Shown here one piece after another: positions 1-9,900 of a DNA stretch of 37,210 bases. Position 1 is the first letter of the stretch, and every line of letters begins with the position of its first letter. Both the position numbers and the translations under genes were made by a program. The stretch spans positions 1-37,210 of the forward strand of contig NZ_JAAZWB010000021.1 of NCBI RefSeq assembly GCF_012524115.1, written 5' to 3'. This stretch comes from Bacillus sp. RO1. GTDB lineage: Bacteria; Bacillota; Bacilli; Bacillales; Bacillaceae_I. The notes under the pieces were generated by a model. The model was not told the origin of the DNA, did not search any database, and was given only the letters and a program-made list of their open reading frames with translations.

Positions 1-44
1 CATTCATTTTTATAATCATGACCGTTATCAAAAACGATTAAACG

Positions 45-75
45 GTCTTAGCCCTTTAGAATACAGGGCTAAGAC
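45..75. terminator. Perfect 11-bp inverted repeat, possible terminator of a gene to the left
   Basis: GTCTTAGCCCT and AGGGCTAAGAC form a perfect 11-bp stem around a 9-base loop. A T-rich stretch (tcttgttttattattt) follows about 10 bases downstream on the plus strand, so this may end a gene lying left of the window. The U-tract is not directly adjacent, so terminator function is only likely. No gene is visible in the first 432 bases. Confidence 0.45.
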
Positions 76-123
76 AGCTTAGTCTTGTTTTATTATTTCA
101 AGTGTCTACTTGACAGGGGGCAG

Positions 124-343
124 TTCACCATGAGGACCTCTCTTCTCCTCTTTCCTCGTCCCTGAGGTCTTCATCACCACCATGAGGACCTCTCTTCTCC
201 TCTTTCCTCTTCCCTAAGGTCTTCATCACCACCATGAGGTCCTCTCTTCTCCTCTTTCCTCGTCACAGCGGTCTTCATCACCACCATGAGGACCTCTCTT
301 CTCCTTTACTTCTCATCATCGAGGTCTTCATCACGACGATCAT
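124..343 (+). repeat. 52-bp tandem repeat array 1 (4 units plus a degenerate fifth)
   Basis: Units begin at 130, 182, 234 and 286, with a degenerate one near 338, an exact 52-bp period. Each unit has a 9-bp palindrome GAGGACCTC (or a near copy), a pyrimidine-only stretch of about 20 bases, then GAGGTCTTC and a CATCACCACC linker. GAGGTCTTCAT and ATGAGGACCTC also form an 11-bp hairpin across the linker. The period, palindrome positions and plus-strand pyrimidine bias are the same as in the arrays at 18279-18948 and 20085-20403. Since 52 is not a multiple of 3, a coding role is unlikely. Function unknown. Confidence 0.9.
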
Positions 344-380
344 ATCAAGCATTACCCTAATGATTATTCCAGAACTTTCT

Positions 381-421
381 AAACAAAAAAAGCAAATCTA
401 ACCATAAGATTAAATTTGCTT
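381..421 (-). terminator. Rho-independent terminator of the CAP-domain gene
   Basis: On the minus strand a stem with arms at 390-402 and 409-421, short loop, is followed by TTTTTTTGTTT. It lies directly after the stop codon of the CAP-domain gene. Confidence 0.85.
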
Positions 422-432
422 CAATATGTTAC

Positions 433-1284
433 TTATTTACCGATAAACATTTGTGTCCAATAATTTCCTTCTTCTACATAACCAACACCGATATGTGTGA
501 AATCTGGAGTAAGAATGTTTTTACGGTGTCCTTCACTGTTCATCCATGCCTGAACTACCTCTTCAGGAGAACGTTGACCCATTGCAATATTTTCACCGGC
601 AGTATTATAAGAAATACCGTAGTCTCTCATCATATCAAATGGAGATCCATGAGTTGGACTTGTATGAGAAAAGTAATTGTTGGCTTGCATATCTTTGGAT
701 TTATCACGAGCAACGTTGCTTAATGAAGCATCAGCTTTAAGATCTGATAATCCATTTTTGCGGCGCTCCGCATTAGTTAGCTCTATAACTTTCATTTCTG
801 TTTCAGAAATTCCTTCTGTTGACTCTTCAGCCTGTTGTTGATTTTCATCTGCTGGTTCTTCTGCAGGTTGATTCTCAGGAGGTGCAGCTTGTCCGCCTTG
901 TGGAGCTTGTTTTTGTTCCGGCTGAGCAGGTGCAGGTTGTCCTTGTTGACCCTGAGGTATTTCTTGCTGGAATTTGTAAATAGCGAATGGTCCTTCTTGC
1001 TGGAATTTCTCAAAATGCGGGAACTTTTCACTTGGTATTGATGTGCTGAAAGAGTTTTGATCAATTGTTAAGAATCCATTGTTGATTTCTTGGACATCTG
1101 CACTTTGACCCATCCCACGAGCATCATTTCTTACATGAGTGATTCCATTGTCATTATCATTATCAAGAAAAGCCGTGTTGTTGTTATCCATATTTTCATT
1201 ATCGTTAGTAGCACCATTGTTACAACCGACCATTAAAGATAATGCAAAAGCAGTAATTATCGTTACCTTCATAAATTTCTTCAT
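433..1284 (-). CDS. CAP/SCP-domain lipoprotein of the YkwD type
   Basis: A secreted CAP-superfamily (SCP/PR-1-like) protein of 283 residues. The N-terminus MKKFMKVTIITAFALSLMVG ends at Cys21, a plausible lipobox, so the protein is probably tethered to the outer membrane face. An Asn/Asp-rich stretch follows, then a Gln/Pro-rich linker at about residues 105-160, then a CAP domain at about 165-283. That domain shows the family motifs ELTNAERRKNGL, YFSHTSPTHGSPFDMM, AGENIA and AWMNSEGHRKNIL. I chose ATG 1284 because AAGGAGA lies 6 bases upstream; the ATG at 1305 would place that site inside the gene. Bacillus relatives are linked to the cell surface and to spores, but the biochemical role is not established. 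Confidence 0.88.
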   Translation of the reverse strand: MKKFMKVTIITAFALSLMVGCNNGATNDNENMDNNNTAFLDNDNDNGITHVRNDARGMGQSADVQEINNGFLTIDQNSFSTSIPSEKFPHFEKFQQEGPFAIYKFQQEIPQGQQGQPAPAQPEQKQAPQGGQAAPPENQPAEEPADENQQQAEESTEGISETEMKVIELTNAERRKNGLSDLKADASLSNVARDKSKDMQANNYFSHTSPTHGSPFDMMRDYGISYNTAGENIAMGQRSPEEVVQAWMNSEGHRKNILTPDFTHIGVGYVEEGNYWTQMFIGK

Positions 1285-1387
1285 CGTACATCTCCTTTTC
1301 ATCATTAATACGTTTTTAGTTTTGCAATTTCACTTAAAAGTATTATTGGTAATAATGATAAAAAAGAGATAAATTTGGTAACGTTCG

Positions 1388-2344
1388 TTATCGAATAAGT
1401 TGTTCTAAAACACGTTGAACCTGTAAACCTTCTTCAAATCCAACAAGAAAGGCCTCTTCATTATTTAACTTGTTAACAAAATGTTCGACCAAGCTGCTAT
1501 TTGGACTTACTAATTCGGAGTCTTTCATGTCTTGCCAAGTTTCACCTTTATTTGCTAATTTCACCTTTCTCCAGTTAATTAAAGAAAGGCTCTGATTTTC
1601 CCCATGTATGGTAAAAGCTATTTCTTCATTTTCTGCTTGCCCTGCAAGTCCATCAATTAGAACACTGACTCCATTTTCAAGCTTAAGCATTGCAATGATG
1701 CCTTGCTCACTTAATTGGGGATCAGAAGGGTAATCAACATAACTTTTGACTTCTTTTACAGGTCCAAAAAAATGGAGAATCAATTGAAGGTAATGTGGGG
1801 AGATTTCTCTGATGAATCCCCCTTGTTTTCTGGAAGCTATCCAATTTGTTTGTTGCCAAGGTCTTGGCCACTGGTCAAAGTGCATTTTTAAGGTAATGCG
1901 CTTTATTTTTCCGAATGAGTCTTTGTTTACATAATCCTCTATTGTTGCAAATGCTTTTTCATATACAAGAGGAAAATGCATGGCATGAGCTAAACCAGAT
2001 TTCTCTGCAGCACGTAGCATAGCTTCTGCTTCTTCCTCAGAATTGGCAAGTGGCTTTTCACAGAGAACATGTTTATTGTGTTGAAAAGCGAACATGACAA
2101 CCTCATAATGCACTGCTGGTGGAACCGCGACATAAACAAAATCAATTTCTTTCAATTGAATAAGTTCTTTGTAGTCAGAAAAGTAAGATATATCACCGCA
2201 TTCAATGGCTGTTTCTTTTGCCAAGGATTCATTATAATCGCACACTGCGGCGATTTGAGTATTTTCGTTGTTTTGAAATGCTGAGATTAGCCGTTGGCCC
2301 ACCACACCTAGCCCAACTACTCCAACTTTATATGTTTTTTTCAA
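1388..2344 (-). CDS. Gfo/Idh/MocA family NAD(P)-dependent oxidoreductase
   Basis: A 318-residue cytosolic oxidoreductase. The N-terminal Rossmann fold shows GVVGLGVVGQR at residues 8-18, and the family signature CEKPLANSEEEAEAM follows. The C-terminal alpha/beta substrate domain contains the ISPHYLQLILHFFGP segment. Family members oxidise or reduce sugars, inositols or bile pigments; the substrate here cannot be told. The start is TTG, preceded by AGGGGGAGAAAC. The gene lies about 100 bases upstream of the CAP-domain gene on the same strand with no clear terminator between, so they may share a transcript. A second, distinct family member lies at 17204-18190. Confidence 0.88.
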   Translation of the reverse strand: MKKTYKVGVVGLGVVGQRLISAFQNNENTQIAAVCDYNESLAKETAIECGDISYFSDYKELIQLKEIDFVYVAVPPAVHYEVVMFAFQHNKHVLCEKPLANSEEEAEAMLRAAEKSGLAHAMHFPLVYEKAFATIEDYVNKDSFGKIKRITLKMHFDQWPRPWQQTNWIASRKQGGFIREISPHYLQLILHFFGPVKEVKSYVDYPSDPQLSEQGIIAMLKLENGVSVLIDGLAGQAENEEIAFTIHGENQSLSLINWRKVKLANKGETWQDMKDSELVSPNSSLVEHFVNKLNNEEAFLVGFEEGLQVQRVLEQLIR

Positions 2345-2371
2345 TGTTTCTCCCCCTACGGTAGCTTTAAC

Positions 2372-2494
2372 AATTGATTTCCGTCCCAGGCTCTTCGCAT
2401 TCTATGGGCGGTCCGGAAGCCTCCTCACTTCGTTGAGAGGTCTTCCTTGTCCCTTCCTCCCATAGGAGTCTTGCGCCTTCCACTGCAATCAATT
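2372..2494 (-). repeat. GC-rich interspersed repeat, copy A
   Basis: A 123-bp intergenic element with perfect 8-bp terminal inverted repeats AATTGATT/AATCAATT. Internal blocks are shared with copies B and D: GGAGTC near one end, CCTC(C/T)-rich blocks, GGGCGGTCCGG and a Tcc-gttcc-agg block. It reads in the minus orientation and fills the gap between the PfpI-like and oxidoreductase genes. From memory, similar elements are common between Bacillaceae genes. It resembles a small non-autonomous mobile element, but no transposase or target duplication was identified. Confidence 0.75.
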
Positions 2495-2518
2495 TGGTTT
2501 AACATAATCTCTATCTAT

Positions 2519-3040
2519 TTAGTCGGCTAATACTTGGATGAATTCTCTCATGTAGTCTGGAAGGTCAGGTGGTCTTCTGCTGGAGATGATATTACCGTCA
2601 ACAATTACTGCTTCGTCGACCCACTCTGCTCCGGCGTTTATCATATCGTCCTTAATTCCAGGTGTACTGGTTACTTTTTTCCCTTGAAGTATCTTTGCTG
2701 ATATAAGCACCCAGCCTGCATGGCAAATTTGACCGATTGGTTTCTGTTGCTCATCCATAGTTCGAATAAATGTTAGAATATCCTCATATCTACGAAGTTT
2801 ATCTGGTGACCATCCTCCAGGGACCAAGATGGCATCGTAATCTGCTGGGTTTGCATCGTGAAAAGATATGTCGGATTCAATCGGTACGCCATATTTTCCG
2901 ATGTAGGTCGTTCCTGCTTTTTCCCCCGCAATGACCACTTCTGCACCTTCTTCACGCAAACGTAGAACGGGATACCAAAGCTCCAAGTCCTCAAAATCGT
3001 CACTAACCAATTGAATTATTTTTTTGTTATGTAATTTCAA
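2519..3040 (-). CDS. DJ-1/PfpI family protein (glutamine amidotransferase-like fold)
   Basis: A 173-residue single-domain DJ-1/PfpI protein. LVPGGWSP (72-79) and the nucleophile elbow QICHAGW place the probable catalytic Cys at 106 next to His107, and the conserved acid is Glu17 in DDFEDLE. Family members are described as proteases, stress chaperones or deglycases; the activity here is not decided. I chose the TTG at 3040 because GAAGGAGGG lies 7 bases upstream. An upstream in-frame GTG at 3058 would put that site inside the gene. The ribosome binding site lies in a long hairpin with the leader (3048-3086). The gene follows argH on the same strand by 62 bases. Confidence 0.87.
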   Translation of the reverse strand: MKLHNKKIIQLVSDDFEDLELWYPVLRLREEGAEVVIAGEKAGTTYIGKYGVPIESDISFHDANPADYDAILVPGGWSPDKLRRYEDILTFIRTMDEQQKPIGQICHAGWVLISAKILQGKKVTSTPGIKDDMINAGAEWVDEAVIVDGNIISSRRPPDLPDYMREFIQVLAD

Positions 3041-3047
3041 TAAAATA

Positions 3048-3086
3048 CCCTCCTTCACAATAATATAACTCCATTGTGAACGAGGG
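3048..3086 (-). promoter_or_regulatory. Leader hairpin covering the ribosome binding site of the PfpI-like gene
   Basis: On the minus strand CCCTCGTTCACAAT pairs with ATTGTGAAGGAGGG over 14 bp with one mismatch, around an 11-base loop. The 3' arm contains the whole GAAGGAGGG ribosome binding site of the TTG start at 3040. Translation could therefore be gated by this fold. No U-tract follows, so it is not a typical terminator. Confidence 0.6.
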
Positions 3087-3102
3087 TTTGCCGTTTTGCA
3101 AA

Positions 3103-4494
3103 TTATGAAGTTGGTACAGAATCATATATTAGCTGCTCTGCTAATGCTAACTGGCTTTCTACTTGTTCGAAGGATGTACCACCTTCACTTTTCCTTGCAC
3201 CCACCACGTGTTTTGGCTGAAGCAACTGGAAGATATCATCTGAAAATAAGGGGGAAAATTCCCTATACTCTTCTAGCGATAATCCTAAAAGGTATTTGTT
3301 CTGGTTAATCGCATAAAGTACAATTTTACCGATAATTTCATGAGCCTGTCTAAATGGCAAACCTTTGGTCACTAAATAATCGGCAATATCTGTAGCATTT
3401 GAAAAGTCTTGAGATACCGCTTCATACATCTTATTTTCGTTTACAGTCATCGTATGGATCATAGGTGCCAATAGTTTCAGGGAACCAACGACCGTTTTGA
3501 CTGTATCGAACATCCCTTCCTTGTCTTCCTGCATGTCCTTGTTGTAAGCCAATGGCAACCCTTTTAGGACTGTCAAAAGTCCAACGAGATTTCCATAAAC
3601 TCTCCCCGTTTTGGCTCGAAGCAATTCCGGTACATCCGGGTTTTTCTTTTGAGGCATAATACTTGACCCTGTACAGAAAGAGTCGTCTAGTTCAATGAAT
3701 TGGAATTCCTGACTTGACCAAATGACCATTTCTTCTGATAAGCGTGAGATGTGTGTCATGATAAGTGATGCATGAGATAGAAACTCGACGATAAAATCAC
3801 GGTCACTGACTGCATCCATGCTGTTAGGGTATACTTTATCAAATCCTAATAAGGAGGCGGTCTGTGCTCGATCTATCGGGAAGGTAGTGCCCGCCAAGGC
3901 ACCCGCTCCAAGTGGTGACCAATTGATTCGCTTTAGGCTGTCTTGTAGACGCTCCTTGTCACGTTCAAACATCCAGAAATATGCCATCAGATGGTGAGCA
4001 AATGACACAGGTTGGGCGCGTTGCAAATGCGTGTAGCCAGGTAAAATCGTTTGCACGTTTTCTTTAGACTTTATTAAGATGGAACTTTGTACATCCGTCA
4101 GTAATGATATGATCTTTTCTGTTTGTTTTTTTAGATATAAGTGCATATCCGTTGCCACTTGGTCATTGCGGCTTCTTCCAGTGTGAAGTTTTCCTCCTAC
4201 CGGACCTATTTCATCTATTAACAGTTTTTCAATGTTCATATGAATGTCTTCATGTGCAACGGAGAATTCGACTTCGCCTGCATTTATTTTGTTTTGGATT
4301 ACTTGGAGTCCATGTTGAATTGTTTTTGCGTCGTCTTTTGGGATGATGTCGCAGTCACTTAGCATTTGGACATGTGCCATGCTTCCTTTGATATCTTCTA
4401 GTGCGAGTTCACTATCAAATTCGATGGATGCTGTGAACTCTTCTACAAGTTTGTTTGTTTCTTTTGTAAATCTTCCACCCCAGAGCTTTGTCAT
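3103..4494 (-). CDS. argH: Argininosuccinate lyase
   Basis: This enzyme splits argininosuccinate into arginine and fumarate, the last step of arginine synthesis, in the cytosol. The protein has 463 residues, the usual length for bacterial ArgH. It starts with MTKLWGGRF, carries the family segment [17 protein letters not shown] and has the fumarase/aspartase-superfamily signature [12 protein letters not shown] with the mobile catalytic Ser loop. The ATG is preceded by GAGGAGGCATCAAG. It follows argG on the same strand, but a 237-bp gap holds an interspersed repeat (copy B) where the two genes are usually close. I see no terminator in the gap, so co-transcription with argG is likely. Confidence 0.97.
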   Translation of the reverse strand: MTKLWGGRFTKETNKLVEEFTASIEFDSELALEDIKGSMAHVQMLSDCDIIPKDDAKTIQHGLQVIQNKINAGEVEFSVAHEDIHMNIEKLLIDEIGPVGGKLHTGRSRNDQVATDMHLYLKKQTEKIISLLTDVQSSILIKSKENVQTILPGYTHLQRAQPVSFAHHLMAYFWMFERDKERLQDSLKRINWSPLGAGALAGTTFPIDRAQTASLLGFDKVYPNSMDAVSDRDFIVEFLSHASLIMTHISRLSEEMVIWSSQEFQFIELDDSFCTGSSIMPQKKNPDVPELLRAKTGRVYGNLVGLLTVLKGLPLAYNKDMQEDKEGMFDTVKTVVGSLKLLAPMIHTMTVNENKMYEAVSQDFSNATDIADYLVTKGLPFRQAHEIIGKIVLYAINQNKYLLGLSLEEYREFSPLFSDDIFQLLQPKHVVGARKSEGGTSFEQVESQLALAEQLIYDSVPTS

Positions 4495-4534
4495 CTTGAT
4501 GCCTCCTCTTTTTTAGTGTAATTTGTGATAACCA

Positions 4535-4719
4535 TGTTGATTGTAGTGGAAGGTGCCCAGACTCCTCGAAAATGCTAGCTCATTTTCTTCGTGCGATGAA
4601 AAGCTGCCGAAGCCTTCCTAGTCCTTCGGGAAGAAGGGACAAGGGAGACCCCCTGAAGCGTTGAGAGGAGGCTCCCGGACCGCCCGTGGAAAGCGAAGCG
4701 CCTGGAACGGAAATCAACA
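4535..4719 (+). repeat. GC-rich interspersed repeat, copy B, between argG and argH
   Basis: A 185-bp element bounded by TGTTGATT and AATCAACA inverted repeats. It has the same outer blocks as copy D (TGGAAGG near the left, AAGCGAAGC and GGAACGGAAATCAACA at the right) but carries about 55 extra bases near the left end compared with D. It sits within the argGH transcription unit, opposite to the direction of transcription, and could fold into a long hairpin in the mRNA. Confidence 0.75.
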
Positions 4720-4731
4720 GTTAACGTATCA

Positions 4732-5943
4732 TTACAATGTCACCTTTTCTGTGTTATGGATTTCTGCGTAAACTTTTGTAGGAAGTCCCCATAGTTTGAT
4801 GAAGCCTACTGCTGCGTTATGATCAAACATATCCCCTTTGGAATAGGTTGCAAGCTCTTCATTGTAAAGGCTGTATGGCGATTGGCGTCCAACTACTGTA
4901 TGATTGCCTTTTTGGAGTTTCACTCGAATTTTTCCTGTTACATTTTTCTGTGTCTCTTCAATAAATGCCCCAAGAGCGTTTACTAAAGGAGAATACCATA
5001 GACCTTCATAAATGACCTTGGCCATTTGCTCATCAATAGAAGCTTTAAACTGGCTAACTTCTCTTGGAAGGGTCAAGAACTCAAGTTCTTTATGTGCTTG
5101 AATAAGGATAAGGGCTGCAGGGTTCTCGTATACTTCTCTTGATTTAATTCCTACCAAGCGATTTTCAATATGATCGATTCTTCCGACCCCATGCTTTCCA
5201 CCGAGCAAATTTAATTCCTCAATAAGATCAACGAGGCCCATTTGCTTTTCATTTAAAGCAACAGGTATACCTTTCTCAAAGCTAATTTCTAGGTATTCTG
5301 GCTGATCTGGTGTCAGTTCAATCGGATTAGTCCAATCAAAAGCTGCTTCTGGTGCTTCATTCCATGGATTCTCCAAGACCCCTGCTTCACATGCTCTTCC
5401 CCATATATTGGCATCTATGGAGAAAGGATTATCCAGATTAACTGGAATTGGAATATTATGTTTCACAGCATATTCGATTTCCTCATCTCTTGTCATTCCC
5501 CACTCACGAACAGGCGCAATGACTTTTAAATTAGGATTTAGCGCTTGAATGGAAACTTCAAAACGGACTTGATCGTTCCCTTTCCCAGTACAACCATGTG
5601 CCACTGCCACCGCTCCCTCTTCCTCTGCTACTTGTACAAGCAGCTTTGATATAAGTGGACGAGACAATGCAGATGATAACGGGTATTTACCTTCATACAT
5701 CGCATTCGATTTTAATGCAGGGACAATATAATCTTTGGCAAGCATCTCTTTTGCATCAATCATAATAGCTTTGATTGCACCCACATCGAGAGCCTTTTGT
5801 TTGATTGACTCGAGGTCCTTACCCTCACCAACATCAAGACCCAGTGCAATGACATCATAGCCATATTTCTCTTGTAACCATTTAACGGAAACAGAAGTAT
5901 CAAGTCCACCTGAATAAGCTAAAACCACTTTTTCTTTCTTCAT
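4732..5943 (-). CDS. argG: Argininosuccinate synthase
   Basis: This ATP-dependent enzyme joins citrulline and aspartate to give argininosuccinate. The protein has 403 residues, the normal family length. The N-type ATP pyrophosphatase P-loop is [15 protein letters not shown] (residues 9-23), and [15 protein letters not shown] is the conserved citrulline/aspartate-binding segment. The ATG is preceded by GAGGAGGAATTGAC. The gene follows argF after 66 bases that carry two ARG-box-like palindromes, so it probably has its own arginine-repressible promoter in addition to read-through from argC. Confidence 0.97.
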   Translation of the reverse strand: MKKEKVVLAYSGGLDTSVSVKWLQEKYGYDVIALGLDVGEGKDLESIKQKALDVGAIKAIMIDAKEMLAKDYIVPALKSNAMYEGKYPLSSALSRPLISKLLVQVAEEEGAVAVAHGCTGKGNDQVRFEVSIQALNPNLKVIAPVREWGMTRDEEIEYAVKHNIPIPVNLDNPFSIDANIWGRACEAGVLENPWNEAPEAAFDWTNPIELTPDQPEYLEISFEKGIPVALNEKQMGLVDLIEELNLLGGKHGVGRIDHIENRLVGIKSREVYENPAALILIQAHKELEFLTLPREVSQFKASIDEQMAKVIYEGLWYSPLVNALGAFIEETQKNVTGKIRVKLQKGNHTVVGRQSPYSLYNEELATYSKGDMFDHNAAVGFIKLWGLPTKVYAEIHNTEKVTL

Positions 5944-5956
5944 GTCAATTCCTCCT

Positions 5957-5974
5957 CTAGTATAAAAATCTAAG
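5957..5974 (-). promoter_or_regulatory. Proximal ARG box before argG (degenerate)
   Basis: The 14-base core AGTATAAAAATCTA (5959-5972) differs at three positions from the argC/argG core TGTATAAAAATACA. It is centred 20 bp from the distal box, the same spacing as in the argC promoter. A minus-strand TATACT that could serve as a -10 element overlaps it, but no good -35 is visible. Confidence 0.45.
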
Positions 5975-5976
5975 TT

Positions 5977-5994
5977 GTTGTATTTTTATACATT
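5977..5994 (-). promoter_or_regulatory. Distal ARG box before argG (ArgR/AhrC operator)
   Basis: The core TGTATTTTTATACA (5979-5992) is a palindrome with an identical copy (opposite strand reading) in the argC promoter. It fits the ArgR/AhrC consensus WNTGAATWWWWATTCANW except for a symmetric A-to-T pair. It lies 34 bases before the argG start. Confidence 0.72.
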
Positions 5995-6009
5995 TAAGTG
6001 TAAAAAAAT

Positions 6010-6984
6010 TTAGTTACCTAACAAAGCCTTCAAAATGGCTTTTTGTGCATGAAGTCTGTTTTCTGCTTCATCAAATACAACAGAATGAGATCCATCAATT
6101 ATTTCAGCCGTTACTTCTTCTCCGCGGTGTGCTGGCAGGCAATGCAAAAAGATAAAATCATCCTTAGCATGTTTGCAAAGCTCACTGTTTACTTGATAAG
6201 GCGCAAATTCTTTAAGTCTTGCTTCTGTTTCTGCTTCTTGCCCCATGCTGGTCCAGACATCTGTTACGACTACATCCGCATCCTTGATCATTTCAACAGG
6301 GCACTCTCCGACCTGAATAGACGAACCTGTTATAAGTGCCTCCTTCTGCATTGCAGTGAGAATGTCAAGATCGGGTACAAACCCAGTAGGACAAGCTATG
6401 GAAATATCCATGCCTACTTTTACTGCACCTTCTATCAAAGAATGAGACATATTATTGTTTGCATCTCCCAAGTAACATAACTTTAAGCCTTTTAGCTTCC
6501 CTTTGTGCTCCTTGATGGTCAAAAGATCTGCCAAGACTTGAGCTGGATGATGGGAATCAGTTAGACCGTTAATTATTGGTACGTCTGAATGATATGCAAA
6601 TTCCTCTAATATTTGATGCTCGAAGGTGCGTATCATCAATCCGTCTACATAACGGGACAAAACCTTTGCTGTATCTGCCGGGGACTCTCCTCGCCCTAAT
6701 TGAATATCATTGGAGCTTAGGAATATTGCATGACCACCAAGTTGCAGCATGCCGACTTCAAACGATACTCTTGTTCTTGTAGAAGCCTTTTCAAAAAGCA
6801 TAGCAAGCACTTTACCTTGCAAAAACGGGTGAGGTATTCCCTCTTTTTGATATTTTTTTAGTTTCATAGCATCTTCTAATAAATAATGAATGTCTTCTTG
6901 TGAAAAGGATCCAAGTGTCAAAAAATGAGATTGACTAACATGATAGGTCTCCTTGTTCGTTTCCCATTTTAGTACACTTTGCAT
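6010..6984 (-). CDS. argF: Ornithine carbamoyltransferase
   Basis: Transfers the carbamoyl group to ornithine to make citrulline. The 324-residue protein has the carbamoyl-phosphate loop STRTR (68-72), the ornithine-side HHPAQVLADL segment and HCLPAHRGEEV with the catalytic Cys near the C-terminus. It is a few residues longer at the N-terminus than B. subtilis ArgF. The ATG overlaps the end of carB by 16 bases, consistent with coupled translation; the upstream AGAGAGG is a modest ribosome binding site and no better internal start exists. Its place after carAB argues for the biosynthetic rather than the arginine deiminase enzyme. Confidence 0.96.
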   Translation of the reverse strand: MQSVLKWETNKETYHVSQSHFLTLGSFSQEDIHYLLEDAMKLKKYQKEGIPHPFLQGKVLAMLFEKASTRTRVSFEVGMLQLGGHAIFLSSNDIQLGRGESPADTAKVLSRYVDGLMIRTFEHQILEEFAYHSDVPIINGLTDSHHPAQVLADLLTIKEHKGKLKGLKLCYLGDANNNMSHSLIEGAVKVGMDISIACPTGFVPDLDILTAMQKEALITGSSIQVGECPVEMIKDADVVVTDVWTSMGQEAETEARLKEFAPYQVNSELCKHAKDDFIFLHCLPAHRGEEVTAEIIDGSHSVVFDEAENRLHAQKAILKALLGN

Positions 6985-9900
6985 AAATATTCAACCTCTC
7001 TCTTTTTATTTTTTATATAATCATTTATAGTTTGATAATGTTGTTGTAAATTATCGTTCAGCATGATGGCTTGTTGAGCGGTTTCTAAACATGTAAAAGT
7101 TTTTATTCTGTTCATGGTGCATAATGCGCGGTACATTGCTCCATTACGTAACTGATCTCTTCCAATGGTAGGTATGATGATTGCCGCAACAAACTTCTCC
7201 ATTTTTAATGTGATGTCTATTTCCTTTTGCAAAATGGTACTCACTTTTATGTTATTTTCTTTTAAGAAATCAGCTGTCCCTTTTGTTGCAATGATAGAAA
7301 ATCCTTTGTTCACAAGTTCCTTCATAAGTGGAAGAGCATTTGTCTTTTCACGATCTGCAATGGAGCAAAAAATCATATTTTCTTCTTGCATGAGCGAGAA
7401 TGGGCTTTTTTTCCCAAGGAACAATGCTTTACTCATCGCCTCTTCTAAAGTCATTCCAAGTCCGATAATTTCTCCAGTAGACTTCATTTCAGGTCCTAAA
7501 ACATGATCCACGTCCTTTAGTTTAGCATCCGAAAAGACAGGTGCTTTGACCGTCCAAAAACCAGGATCCTCTTTTAGGCCACTTTGACTGAGTTTCTCAC
7601 CCAATTGCGCTCTAATTGCCAGTTCTATCATTGGTACATTCGTAACTTTACTAACAATAGGGACTGTTCTGGAAGCCCTTGGATTTACTTCTAAGCAATA
7701 GATAATGTCTCCGGATATGACAAATTGGATATTGGCAATTCCAACTATTTTTGCAGCCTGACAAATTTTCCTTGTGTACTCGATTAGTCGTTCTTTCACT
7801 TGTTCTGACAGGGAAATCGGTGGAAGAACGGCAAGGCTGTCACCTGAATGGATTCCTGCCTTTTCAATGTGTTCAAATATTGCTGGGATATATATTTTAT
7901 CTCCATCTGATATTACATCCAGTTCACATTCAAGACCCGGAACATACCGATCGACCAATAAAGGCCATATGGTGTCATTATTTTGGTGTGTTTGGCTGAA
8001 TTGATTTAATTCTTTTTCATTAAAAAGTGTATACATGGATTGCCCACCTATCACATAAGATGGACGCACCAATACAGGATAACCGATAGTATTAGCTGCT
8101 GCCTGCAATTGGTTGTGGTGATCCACCATCATCCCATCAATATGGGGAATACCAACTGATTCCAATAAAGAATAGAAGTGTGATCTGTCCTCAAGCTTGT
8201 CAATTGATTCGATGCTCGTTCCTGCTATTTTGACACCATTACTTTTTAGCCCTTCAGCAAGGTTGATGGCAGTCTGACCACCAAATTGAATAAAGACCAG
8301 ATCAATCTTTTCCTTTTGAATAATGGGTAAAATATCTTCTACTGTAATGGGTTCAAAATAAAGTTTATCAGCCACCGAAAAGTCAGTACTGACTGTTTCA
8401 GGGTTGTTATTTACGACTATGGTTTCATATCCTGCTTTCTTCAGGGCTTTTACTGCATGAACTGAGCAATAATCGAACTCAATTCCTTGACCGATACGGA
8501 TTGGACCGGAACCTACAATAAGTGCTTTTTTGTTATGACTGACTTCTACTTCATCCCCTCCATTGTAAGTGGAATAGTAGTAAGGAGTTATAGCCTCAAA
8601 TTCAGCTGCACACGTGTCAACTAGTTTATAGGAGGGAAATATATTGTAATCATTCATAAGGAACGCTAATTCTTCATAGTTGCAACCTAACAAGGCACTC
8701 AGTCTGTCATTACTGATATTATGACGTTTTGCTATTTTTAAAGTCTCAAGGGGTAATGTATCCAAACTATTGTTTGAAATGACTTTTTCGAGCATTGCCA
8801 TTTGTTGTAGTTTATGAAGGAACCATTTATCAACAGAAGTCATCTCATGTATGGACTCCAATGAAACACCTTTTCTAAAAGCGTGTGTGATGGCAAAAAG
8901 TCTTAAATGCGTTGGCTCCTTGACTAATCGCAACCATTGAGCCTCTTCCATATTCTCTATTACAGGATGTGTAATCCCGTTTAATTTCATCTCCAAAGAT
9001 CGTAGCCCTTTATTCAAAGCTCCTTCAAAGGTACGGTCAATCGCAAGTACCTCACCAGTTGCCTTCATTTGAGTACTTAGGGTTGAATCCGCTTCAGGAA
9101 ATTTATCAAATGGAAACCTTGGTAACTTCACTACAACATAATCAAGTGCAGGTTCAAAGGAAGCATACGTAGAGCCTGTAATTGGATTTTTAATTTCATC
9201 CAGGTGGTAACCTACTGCACACTTGGCTGCCATTCTTGCAATCGGATAACCGGTTGCCTTTGATGCAAGAGCGGATGAACGGCTTACCCGAGGATTCACC
9301 TCGATAATATAGTAATCGTCTGACTGTGGATCCATAGCAAATTGGATATTACAGCCTCCGACAATCTTTAAGTTTCTGATAATTTTTAAACTTGCATTTC
9401 TTAGTAGTTGAAATTGTCTATCAGTTAATGTTTGGGATGGAGCCACTACAATAGAGTCTCCAGTATGAACGCCTACCGGATCAAAATTTTCCATGTTACA
9501 GACGATGATGCAAGTATCGTTTTCATCACGCATCACCTCGTACTCCACTTCTTTCCAGCCTTTTATACTTCTTTCCACTAATACTTGACCTATGGGACTC
9601 AGGCTTAATCCTTTTTTCAGTATGGTTTCAAACTCTATATTGTTATATGCAAAGCCCCCACCTTCTCCGCCTAAGGTGTATGCCGGTCTGATGATAAGCG
9701 GGTAACCGATTTTCTTTACAAATTGAAGGCCTTCTTTTAGAGAATGGACAATTTGGGATTCTGGAACTGGTTCATTCAACTCCATCATCAGTTTCCGAAA
9801 CAGTTCTCGGTCCTCTCCTTGTTGAATAGAGTGAACGGATGTTCCAAGGACTGAAACATTATGTTTTTCCAAGATATCTTTGTCCGAAAGCTCTACTATC

